Shown piece after piece: positions 34,561 to 42,031 of a stretch of DNA of 64,000 bases (the first letter of the stretch is position 1; every line of letters begins with the position of its first letter). Below the pieces are notes generated by a model. It worked only from the letters and a program-made list of their open reading frames with translations. It was not told where the DNA came from and ran no database searches. The stretch lies in NCBI RefSeq assembly GCF_024172085.1, contig NZ_JAMZDZ010000001.1, positions 5,022,001-5,086,000 of the forward strand, in the 5' to 3' direction. Both the position numbers and the translations under genes were made by a program. The DNA is from Hamadaea flava. Lineage in GTDB: Bacteria > Actinomycetota > Actinomycetes > Mycobacteriales > Micromonosporaceae.

Positions 34561-36135
34561 ATGACAGTGCGCGGAATAGCGATCGACCTGCAAGCGGTGA
34601 CGGACCTGTTCACCAAACTAAGCTCCGATGTGGACGTCGGTCTGGTGCCCGACGGAGAACGCGCGGCGCTCGGCGTCGGCTGCGGCGCTCGGTTCGGAAC
34701 CGGATTCGCGGCGCTCGACGTCCAAGGACACGTGAAAGCCAGCAACGTCGCGTTCACCCTGGCGAGCACCAGGTACGTCGACAACTTGAAATCCCATCTC
34801 GCCAACGCCCGGGGTCTGATGGCGTCGGTTGAGAAGGTGCTGACGAACTACCGCTCTGTCGACAAGGTAGCCGCGGTCCTCGCCACCTCGGCGATGACGC
34901 GATCGGCCGAGTTCTCCGACGAGTCGACGTCATCCAACACGGGCATCGTAGGAACGGGAGTGGCGACGACGCTTCCACAGCCACCGCTCCCACGGGCTCC
35001 AGAGTTCGCCTCGGTCGACGTCGCTTGGGGCACGGCGTACGACGTCCAGCGTATGAAGGACATTCTGTTCCGAGATGACATCAAGGAATCCTGGAACCAA
35101 GTAGGGGCGTTGCGCCTCCTTGGCCAGGCCCTGGAGAACCACTACCGTCGCTTCCTCGAGTTGCGTCCCAAACTTGCCGAAGTCTGGCCGGTCGACGGAT
35201 CTCCCACTGCGGCAGAAGCACAGGCCCGCATCGACGAGCACGCACGAGCCGTCTGGCAGGACGCCATCTGCGCTCAGACCACGGCGAAAGCACTGGACGG
35301 AATCGTTGCCGCGATCGCCAAGGCGCGAGAGAAGATGCTTCCGTTGCACGAGCGATGGCAGACAGTCACGACGGACTTCATGCCCGAGGCCTTCGACCAC
35401 GCCGCCCAGGAGCTGAACGTACGCGGCCGGGAGGTCATGAAGGAGTTGGATGCGACGGTTGGTGATCTCCGTACGCAGATCTACTTCCCCGAGACTACAA
35501 GGCAGGTTAAGGGCGAGCTTGATGAGCCACCCGAGGAGACTTTCGATCCTAGAAGGTCTGGACCCGAACCATCGCCTGATTCTGAAGATGTAGGGGGCAG
35601 CCGCCAATCACTTCAACGACCGGTGCCCCCGATTCCTGGTGTGCCGCCGGGTGATGGGCCTGTGTTGTCGGGAGGTGTGCCACCTGTTGGCATTTCGCCA
35701 TCGACGCCGCCATCAACGCTTCCTGTTCCACCGGGAGTAATGTCCGAGGCTCCATACGGTGGTGCCTGGGTCCTGCCGGGCCCGGCCACCAGCACATTTC
35801 GACAGAACTTGCCAGTGGGTGGGGTAGTTGCGGCATCACCTGCCGTAGGGTTCCGCAACCGAGCATCTGTTGCCGGGACGGCTGGATCATCCGGCATGAT
35901 GAGCGTTCCGGTTGGCGGATATGGCGGAGGCGCAGCAGCTTCCGAAGGATCTGGCCGGCAGAAGATGGCGACCGAGCAGTGGGAAGTCGCGGAGGGCGTT
36001 CCCCCGGTTATTGGCGAAGCCGGCCCGTTCTTTGAGGAAGAGAAAGAACCTGATGACGAACAAAGGATGCGGCAGGAGTTCGAGGACTGGTACAACCGAA
36101 CCATGCTGCCGTGGACCGAAGGGCTGAACCTGTGA
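34561..36135 (+). CDS. Large helical protein with Pro/Gly-rich C-terminus, probable ESX-type substrate
   Basis: A 524-residue protein without signal peptide or membrane segment. Residues 1-115 and 140-310 are mainly alpha-helical with WXG100/PPE-like helical hairpins (for example KESWNQVGALRLLGQALENH). Residues 320-470 are rich in Pro, Gly and Ser. The tail has WEVAEGVPPVI followed by an acidic helix ending DWYNRTMLPW. This plan resembles large ESX-associated proteins of actinomycetes, and the next gene, overlapping by 4 nt, encodes a mycosin-like protease. I do not recognise a named family. ATG start with GGGGGA about 6 nt upstream. GC content is clearly lower than in neighbouring genes. Confidence 0.6.
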   Translation: MTVRGIAIDLQAVTDLFTKLSSDVDVGLVPDGERAALGVGCGARFGTGFAALDVQGHVKASNVAFTLASTRYVDNLKSHLANARGLMASVEKVLTNYRSVDKVAAVLATSAMTRSAEFSDESTSSNTGIVGTGVATTLPQPPLPRAPEFASVDVAWGTAYDVQRMKDILFRDDIKESWNQVGALRLLGQALENHYRRFLELRPKLAEVWPVDGSPTAAEAQARIDEHARAVWQDAICAQTTAKALDGIVAAIAKAREKMLPLHERWQTVTTDFMPEAFDHAAQELNVRGREVMKELDATVGDLRTQIYFPETTRQVKGELDEPPEETFDPRRSGPEPSPDSEDVGGSRQSLQRPVPPIPGVPPGDGPVLSGGVPPVGISPSTPPSTLPVPPGVMSEAPYGGAWVLPGPATSTFRQNLPVGGVVAASPAVGFRNRASVAGTAGSSGMMSVPVGGYGGGAAASEGSGRQKMATEQWEVAEGVPPVIGEAGPFFEEEKEPDDEQRMRQEFEDWYNRTMLPWTEGLNL

Positions 36136-37256
36136 GGATCGGTAGTAGGCTATGTCGAGCCACGTCGCTAACCTTGGTCGTGATTGCAGCGTCCCTACCG
36201 GTGCTATCGAAGGGCGCATCTGCGAAGGCCGATAACATTCAGGATGGCCAATGGTATCGTGCTTTTTTGGATCTTGATGCTGCGCACAGGGTGTCGAAGG
36301 GTGAAGGCGTGTCGGTTGCCATCATTGATACCGGAGTCGATGCTACGCATCCCGCGGTAAAGGGGCGGGTTGCGAAAGGTGCGGACTTCAGCGCGGGTGG
36401 ACAGTCGAGTACGGGGAATGGGTGGATTGACCGGAACGGGCACGGCACACAGATGGCTGGGCTTGTCGTGGGGTTCGGCAGGGTACAAGGCGTTGCACCT
36501 GCAGCAACGGTTATTCCAGTCAATGCCAGCGTAACTTCGTCCGCGCTTGGAACCGCACGTCTCGCTGAGGGCATTCGGTGGGCCGTTGGTCAGCATGTAA
36601 AAGTGATCTCGATATCCTCGGGCGGAGATGATGATCTGCGGCTGAGACAGGCGGTAGAGCTCGCAATCGCCAACGACATAGTTATCGTAGCCGCAGCTGG
36701 TAATGCTGGTGAAGATGCTGCCGTTACCTATCCTGCAGCATATCGTGGTGTGATCAGCGCATGCGGCGTGGATCGCATGGGTGCCCATTCGACAATATCG
36801 ATTATTGGCCCAGAGCTGACACTGTGCGCTCCGAGCAATGGCATATCTAGTGCGTATCCCGGGGGCCGATACGTCGTAGGCTCGGGGACATCAGAAGCCA
36901 CGGCACTAATTGCTGGTGCGGCCGCGCTAATCCGATCTAAGTTCCCAACGTTGACGGCAACTCAGGTGATGGAGCGCCTGTACGCCACCGCGATAGACAG
37001 GGGCGCGGCAGGCAAAGATGATGTGTACGGTTATGGAGTAATTGACGTTGTTCGCGCGCTTACGGCCGATCTGCCGCCCTCTGCTCCAGCGTCGAGCCCG
37101 TCATTCCTGCCGACAAGCTCGCCAGATGCTCGAGTGTACGAATCAAGCCAGGACACGAAACCGTGGCTGATCGTCCTCGGGAGCATCTTGTGCCTAGTGC
37201 TTCTGGCGGTTGGTAGCGCCCTGGCAGTCGCCGCGACGCGCTCAAGCAAGAATTAA
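36132..37256 (+). CDS. Second mycosin-like S8 protease, GC-poor
   Basis: A 374-residue membrane-anchored subtilase. It has an N-terminal signal (about 8-32), the triad Asp66 (AIIDTGVD), His104 (RNGHGTQMAG) and Ser254 (GSGTSEATA), a Ser/Pro linker, and a C-terminal membrane helix (about 345-367) with a short basic end. The plan is that of mycosins, but the serine motif GTSEATA differs from GTSFAAP in the other mycosin of this window. The GTG at 36132 overlaps the previous stop. Parts of the gene are only about 50-55 % GC and use A/T-ending codons freely, a sign of recent acquisition or relaxed expression. Confidence 0.8.
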   Translation: MRIGSRLCRATSLTLVVIAASLPVLSKGASAKADNIQDGQWYRAFLDLDAAHRVSKGEGVSVAIIDTGVDATHPAVKGRVAKGADFSAGGQSSTGNGWIDRNGHGTQMAGLVVGFGRVQGVAPAATVIPVNASVTSSALGTARLAEGIRWAVGQHVKVISISSGGDDDLRLRQAVELAIANDIVIVAAAGNAGEDAAVTYPAAYRGVISACGVDRMGAHSTISIIGPELTLCAPSNGISSAYPGGRYVVGSGTSEATALIAGAAALIRSKFPTLTATQVMERLYATAIDRGAAGKDDVYGYGVIDVVRALTADLPPSAPASSPSFLPTSSPDARVYESSQDTKPWLIVLGSILCLVLLAVGSALAVAATRSSKN

Positions 37257-37379
37257 TTGCTTCGAATCTATATATTTGTTTGGACTGCTTCGGGCAGGTG
37301 TTAACGGGCGCATGGGATAGCGCCCGCGCTGTCGTTCGCTGTCGGCTGAACACCACGCGTTGTCGGCGAGGACATTCGA

Positions 37380-37385
37380 TATTCT
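37380..37385 (+). promoter_or_regulatory. Leaderless -10 box (TATTCT)
   Basis: TATTCT ends 6 nt before the ATG at 37392, fitting leaderless initiation. Confidence 0.45.
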
Positions 37386-37391
37386 TCGGCC

Positions 37392-37901
37392 ATGGCGACG
37401 GGACGTCTGAAGCGCGGGATTTTGGTGGCGGGTGGGGTGTTGGTGGTGGGCGCATTGATCCTCGGCGTGCTGACCCTTCGTGCGTATCACGAGGCGACAA
37501 AGATCGACCGATCGGTGCCGAAGATCGTAGTTCGGAACTATATCGATGCATTTCTAGTGCGTCGCGATGATCAACGTGTCGCGTTGTTTACCTGCAGTGA
37601 TGGGTCTGCGCTCGAATCCATCATTTCGCTTAGGGAGCAGCTGGTGCGTGAGGAGACAGCGGGAGACGTCACCACCAGAGTTGTTCTGACGCGGTCCACC
37701 GAACTGGACGGGGGCCGCCGTGTTGATGTCGAGCTCCAGCTGAACCAAGGTTCTGGTCTTCAAACCGACCGACGAACTCAACATTGGCTGTTCCGAATGG
37801 TGGACGAGGATGGGTGGCGCGTCTGTGGCGCTGAGCAGCTCCCGGATCCCAGCCCAAGCCCGAGCGCCTCGCCGTCGGCTACTCCACCCACAGCAGGTTG
37901 A
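37392..37901 (+). CDS. Membrane-anchored protein of unknown function
   Basis: A 169-residue protein with one N-terminal membrane helix (about 8-30) and an extracytoplasmic domain of about 115 residues. That domain begins VRNYIDAFLVRRDDQRVALFTC, has two cysteines, and ends in a Ser/Pro-rich tail. The helix plus a compact alpha/beta domain with an early IDAFL/NYID helix is reminiscent of NTF2-like outer domains such as VirB8/TcpC, and the protein at 39635-40177 has the same plan. The 3' end overlaps the convergent gene at 37879-38469 by 23 bp. Confidence 0.55.
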   Translation: MATGRLKRGILVAGGVLVVGALILGVLTLRAYHEATKIDRSVPKIVVRNYIDAFLVRRDDQRVALFTCSDGSALESIISLREQLVREETAGDVTTRVVLTRSTELDGGRRVDVELQLNQGSGLQTDRRTQHWLFRMVDEDGWRVCGAEQLPDPSPSPSASPSATPPTAG

Positions 37902-38469
37902 GATAGACCGCACGAGTGGGCGGAACTAGTCCCGTAGCCGCCCACCGGTACCAGTCACCCTCGGCTGCGACCCGTACCTGGGCCTGGGTCTTGCCAGCGT
38001 AGGGCTCTGTCACCGCGCGAAGCCCCCGCTCCGCGGTGAAGTCGTCGGATCGTTCGGGCATCGCGACGAGGCGTCGGCCGGTGAGGTATGGGACTTCCTC
38101 GGCGCGGATGGCGCGGCGTACTGGTGGTTCGTCGAGACTCACCGGGCCTTGCTTGTTGCTATCTGGTCCGTCGTCGCCGATGGTTTCCACCCACACTCGT
38201 TCGGCCGGGATCAGTGGGGCGAATACTTCGATGCGGTCCTGCTCGGCGCGATACCAGTCGGCCTCCGGCATCACGGGCACGAGGCTGCGCGACTCTTGGC
38301 GTACCAGTGAATCTGCGCGGAGATCAGCGCGCCAGCCGTGGCCTGGCAGGCCCACGATGACGCGCTTCCCACGTAGCTCGCCGACGTATTTCATGGCCGG
38401 AACCGGCACGATGGGTGAGGGCCAACGGTAGAGCTCGTTGGCCCAGCTGGCGAAGTCCGCTTCGGTCAT
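37879..38469 (-). CDS. Uncharacterised cytoplasmic protein at the end of the T4SS-like operon
   Basis: A 196-residue protein without membrane segment or signal, rich in Trp, Pro and Arg. It starts MTEADFASWANELYRWPSPI. No family is recognised. It lies 17 bp after the peptidase gene in the same direction and is probably the last gene of the secretion-like operon. Confidence 0.55.
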   Translation of the reverse strand: MTEADFASWANELYRWPSPIVPVPAMKYVGELRGKRVIVGLPGHGWRADLRADSLVRQESRSLVPVMPEADWYRAEQDRIEVFAPLIPAERVWVETIGDDGPDSNKQGPVSLDEPPVRRAIRAEEVPYLTGRRLVAMPERSDDFTAERGLRAVTEPYAGKTQAQVRVAAEGDWYRWAATGLVPPTRAVYLNLLWVE

Positions 38470-38486
38470 GGGTGTAACTCCGCAGG

Positions 38487-39638
38487 TTAGGGTGCTTCTC
38501 CGAGGGGCGCGCCACGGGCGGCCATGAACGGCACCGGACTGACCCCGCCTGCGAATGACCGGTCGCCGTTCAGGTGCGTTTCGAAATGCAGATGCGGGCC
38601 TGACGAGTGCCCGGACGTACCGACAAGGCCGATGACCTGGCCAGCCGAGACGCGGTCGCCGACTGAGACGAACGGTCGCTGAACCATGTGGCAGTACCGC
38701 GTGATGACCTGGTCCGCGTGCAGGATGTCGACGAACCAGCCACATCCAGGTGTGCTCGGCGAACCGTCGCGGTCGCAGTTGCCGACATCGCATTTGCTCA
38801 CGATGACGACGCCGGCGGACGCCGCCCTAATACGCGTGTAGCGCGAGGCGCCGAGGTCGACACCATTGTGGGTGGGGCGGTCAGCGGTGCGGAACCCCGA
38901 GACGATGCCTGCCTTCACCGGTACCGTCCAGCCCGAGGCTGCGATCTCCCCAGGTCCGGCGCACTTCAGGTCCGCAGCGGCAGCGGCTGCGAGGCCCGCA
39001 CCGTCGGCCAGCGTGTTGACGATCGTCGTCGCGAGCGGCTCGTGCTTCGCATAGGCATCCGGGTACGCCGACCGCTGAACGGCTTGAGCTGCGACCGTCA
39101 GCGGGATCGTCGCCCAGTCCGCCACCTTCACGAGTTTCTGGTAGAACTTCCGCGACGCGTACCGGGGATCCATGATCTGCTCGGGGGTGCCCCAGCCCTG
39201 GCTCGGACGCTGCTGGAAGAGGCCGAGCGAATCATGGTCGTTGCGTTCGCCCAGGTAACCGTGGTTGGTCAGACTGCTTTCCTGCATTGCCGTCGCGACT
39301 GCGATGATCCAGCCGCGCGGCGGGATCTTCATCTCGTGGCCGACGCTGATGATGATCGCCGCGTTACGGACCTGGTCCTGGCCGTATGGGCCGATCCGCG
39401 GCATCTCCTTGTTGGGGTCGATGACCCCCTTCTGCCCGCAGGTGAAGGCATTGTCGCCGACACTCGTGCCACCGAGCTGGTCCAAGGTGAACGCGCCGAG
39501 CCCCCCGCCGCAGCAGAGTAGGACCAGGGTGGCGACCAGGGCGATCCAGAGAGCTGGGCGTGGACGGCGGCGACGTCCGCGAAGCTCCTCGTGCTCCGGG
39601 TCGTCGAGGACTGCAGCGTCCGGTCCGTCGGCGCTCAC
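38487..39638 (-). CDS. Bifunctional cell-wall hydrolase: lytic transglycosylase-like plus M23 peptidase
   Basis: A 383-residue membrane-anchored protein. One membrane helix (about 31-52) is followed by a transglycosylase-like domain (about 85-215) with AVATAMQESSL, where the Glu is the expected catalytic residue, and DHDSLGLFQQRPSQGWGT. The C-terminal LytM/M23 domain (about 250-375) has NGVDLGASRYT and GHSSGPHLHFE, which hold the zinc-binding His and Asp residues. Such proteins open the peptidoglycan for a secretion or conjugation channel (VirB1-like role). The GTG at 39638 overlaps the stop of the preceding gene. Confidence 0.8.
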   Translation of the reverse strand: MSADGPDAAVLDDPEHEELRGRRRRPRPALWIALVATLVLLCCGGGLGAFTLDQLGGTSVGDNAFTCGQKGVIDPNKEMPRIGPYGQDQVRNAAIIISVGHEMKIPPRGWIIAVATAMQESSLTNHGYLGERNDHDSLGLFQQRPSQGWGTPEQIMDPRYASRKFYQKLVKVADWATIPLTVAAQAVQRSAYPDAYAKHEPLATTIVNTLADGAGLAAAAAADLKCAGPGEIAASGWTVPVKAGIVSGFRTADRPTHNGVDLGASRYTRIRAASAGVVIVSKCDVGNCDRDGSPSTPGCGWFVDILHADQVITRYCHMVQRPFVSVGDRVSAGQVIGLVGTSGHSSGPHLHFETHLNGDRSFAGGVSPVPFMAARGAPLGEAP

Positions 39639-40177
39639 GTGCGCTCCCAGTCCACGCCGTCGACGAACCAATGCCCGGACGGTCCGACCAGACGGAGCAC
39701 CAATCGTCCGCTGTCGAGCGGAATGCTGGCCTGGGCGGCCGACTCCGAGTAGATCACCAGCGTCACCTCGCCAGTTACCTTGCTGGCCGGAACGCTACTG
39801 GGCTCAACGTCCTTGAGCTGGTCGATCAGCTGTTGGGTGCAGTGCGGGCGAAGCGCATCCAGCCACTTGTCGGCCGACCTTGTCCGCTCAAGCCAACTCG
39901 CCGCGAATGTCAACGCCACCTGATTCGGCGGGGCGGCTCCCTTGGCGACGCTCGGGCTCACGGTCGGCATCGCGGAGACCACGCCGTCGTCTGGTCCGTA
40001 GCTCTTTGTCGTGGCTATCTCGGCTCCGCTTTGGCCGGAGGAATCGGGCGACCAGCCGGTGTTAGACGACGAGTCGCCGAACAGACGGGCAGCACCGACC
40101 AGGATGACCACGATCACGGCGAGAGCCAGGGCGACGCCTACCCGAGAACGGAGGATACCGGTGAGCACCGCGCGCAT
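39635..40177 (-). CDS. Membrane-anchored protein, VirB8/TcpC-like plan
   Basis: A 180-residue protein with one N-terminal membrane helix (about 12-34), a Ser/Gly-rich linker and a compact outer domain (about 85-180): a helix FAASWLERTRSADKWLDAL, then alternating beta-strands to the C-terminal WFVDGVDW. Helix plus beta-sheet after a single membrane anchor is the layout of NTF2-like VirB8/TcpC domains, but similarity is by shape, not motif. It starts 3 bp after the upstream gene and overlaps the next one, so it is coupled to the operon. Confidence 0.6.
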   Translation of the reverse strand: MRAVLTGILRSRVGVALALAVIVVILVGAARLFGDSSSNTGWSPDSSGQSGAEIATTKSYGPDDGVVSAMPTVSPSVAKGAAPPNQVALTFAASWLERTRSADKWLDALRPHCTQQLIDQLKDVEPSSVPASKVTGEVTLVIYSESAAQASIPLDSGRLVLRLVGPSGHWFVDGVDWERT

Positions 40178-40179
40178 GA

Positions 40180-42027
40180 CTACCTCGCCTCTGCTCTCAC
40201 CACCGGTCTGGCGGAGCTCGGCTCCGACACGGAGTCGCGGGCGGCATCAGGTCGGTAGAGCGCCTGTGCCGGAGCGGCCTCGGGAAGATTCGGGTCCGAC
40301 CAGCGGCGCTGCTCGGGCAACGCCTCGCTGCGGACGAGCTCGCGCTGAATGGTCTCGGTGACCGCCGGACGTGTCTCGCTGGGCGAGTCCGGTCGCGTCT
40401 CGGGTCGTCCCGCGATTGCGACGGCCGCGCCCGCCGCGGCACCACCTGCGGCCGTGGCCGCTGCCGTCGCGGCAGCCGGCCGGACGAGCGCACGGGCCCA
40501 GCCGTTCGACGGCGTGCTGCCGCCGAGCTGCGTCACGCGCCGATAGGGGCGCAGCAGGATCCACGCCACGATGCCGCAGAGCAGCATCAGTACCACTTGC
40601 AGCCAGCCGGGAAGGCTGGGCGTGCTCATGATCAGATCCACTGCGGACAGATAAACGGCGGCACCCGTGCCGAAGATCGCGATGTTGAAGACCGCGGCCA
40701 GGACGGAACCGGCGAGGCGGCGGAGACCGGCGCTGGCCGGTCGCAGAAGGCCGACCGTGCCCAGTGCTGGGGCGGCGATGACGGCCCAGCGGAAGATCAG
40801 GAAGCCCAGGAGCACCAGGATGGAGGCCACGATGTCGAAGATCGCGAAGGAGATCGCGGAGAGGATCGCTACGAAGCCGGCTCCGATGCGCTCCATGCCC
40901 TTGGTGCCGCGGAGATACTCGTAGGCGTCGGGGTCCTCGGTGCGGATCTGTTCCGCAACCTTCATCCAGTTCTGTTGCTTTGAACGAATGAGTTCGTCAC
41001 GGTCCTGGGCGCGTTTCACAGGGTCGGACTCTGTTTGAAGCGCGGCTACGTCTCCCCAAGTCAGCGACTTCGAGTCGTAGAGCGCGGGTCCATACTTCAG
41101 CGCGGTTTCACTGTCTGCGGACCCGAGCGCTCCGCGCACCCAGTTCCGATAGAGCAACGTCTCCGTCGCCGTATCGCTGGACCTGACAGCTGGCGGCCGA
41201 TTGTCTGTGCAATCTGGAGTCTCGTTGACCTTTCCCTTGCAACGTTCAGGCACATGGGTGGTGGACGAAGGCCCGACAGCGTCATGAACCACGCCGAGAG
41301 TGCTCGTAAGCGCTGAATCAGCAAGGTTGGCCGAATGCACTGGCCACGCCGCGATCGCCGTGACGGCCACCATGACGAAGATGGCCCAGCCCGCAGTGGT
41401 CATCGCCCCCGACATGTTGGCGTTTCTCGAGCGCCAGATCAGGTACAGACCCACCACGCCCAGGGTGATGATGCCGAAGACGGAGAAGACCTTCGAGTAG
41501 ATGGCCTGTGTAGCGTTCTTGACCAGTGGGTCGGCCCAGCCCCACATCTGGCCGGGATCCCAAGCACGCTCGCGGAGTGCGTTCGATGCACCGACGATGC
41601 CACTGGCCAACATGAACTCGCCGTTGGCGACGGTATTCTCGAACTTGTAGTCCGGATGCATCAATGTCTGAGCGCATCCGATGTCGTAGGTCGTGTAGTC
41701 GTATCCCGCGTAGCCATACGAGCTGTATAAGCCTAGGCCGATGCTCGCATCGTCGTTCCAGGTGGGTTTGCTGAGGAACCAGCCGGCCATTCCGTTGTCC
41801 GGCGCCTCCGGCGTCGGTGCCTGGAGACACTGCGCCCTTGACGCCGCGACATCTTGGAGCCGGTCGACGCAAGTCTGCAGCGGGTACTTCTGCCACTCCT
41901 CCAGGGAGCATGCGGGCTCCCCTGGGGCTGCGATCACTAGGGGTTCCGCGCCGACCGCGGGCGTACCGAAGAGCGTGCCGATCCCGAGAACCAGGGTGGC
42001 GAGCACCCCGTAGACGAGTCGCCGCAT
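40180..42027 (-). CDS. Polytopic membrane protein, VirB6/TrbL-like
   Basis: A 615-residue protein with a cleavable signal (MRRLVYGVLATLVLGIGTLF, cleavage after VGA) and an outer domain (about 30-150) with several cysteines. About six membrane helices lie between 185 and 500, and a cytoplasmic tail rich in Ala, Arg and Pro follows. A loop of about 110 residues between helices carries a pair of cysteines (ERCKGK, PDCTDN). This resembles VirB6/TrbL channel proteins of actinobacterial T4SS-like systems. It starts 4 bp after the ATPase gene's stop. GC content is lower than in the ATPase gene. Confidence 0.65.
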   Translation of the reverse strand: MRRLVYGVLATLVLGIGTLFGTPAVGAEPLVIAAPGEPACSLEEWQKYPLQTCVDRLQDVAASRAQCLQAPTPEAPDNGMAGWFLSKPTWNDDASIGLGLYSSYGYAGYDYTTYDIGCAQTLMHPDYKFENTVANGEFMLASGIVGASNALRERAWDPGQMWGWADPLVKNATQAIYSKVFSVFGIITLGVVGLYLIWRSRNANMSGAMTTAGWAIFVMVAVTAIAAWPVHSANLADSALTSTLGVVHDAVGPSSTTHVPERCKGKVNETPDCTDNRPPAVRSSDTATETLLYRNWVRGALGSADSETALKYGPALYDSKSLTWGDVAALQTESDPVKRAQDRDELIRSKQQNWMKVAEQIRTEDPDAYEYLRGTKGMERIGAGFVAILSAISFAIFDIVASILVLLGFLIFRWAVIAAPALGTVGLLRPASAGLRRLAGSVLAAVFNIAIFGTGAAVYLSAVDLIMSTPSLPGWLQVVLMLLCGIVAWILLRPYRRVTQLGGSTPSNGWARALVRPAAATAAATAAGGAAAGAAVAIAGRPETRPDSPSETRPAVTETIQRELVRSEALPEQRRWSDPNLPEAAPAQALYRPDAARDSVSEPSSARPVVRAEAR

Positions 42028-42031
42028 CGGG

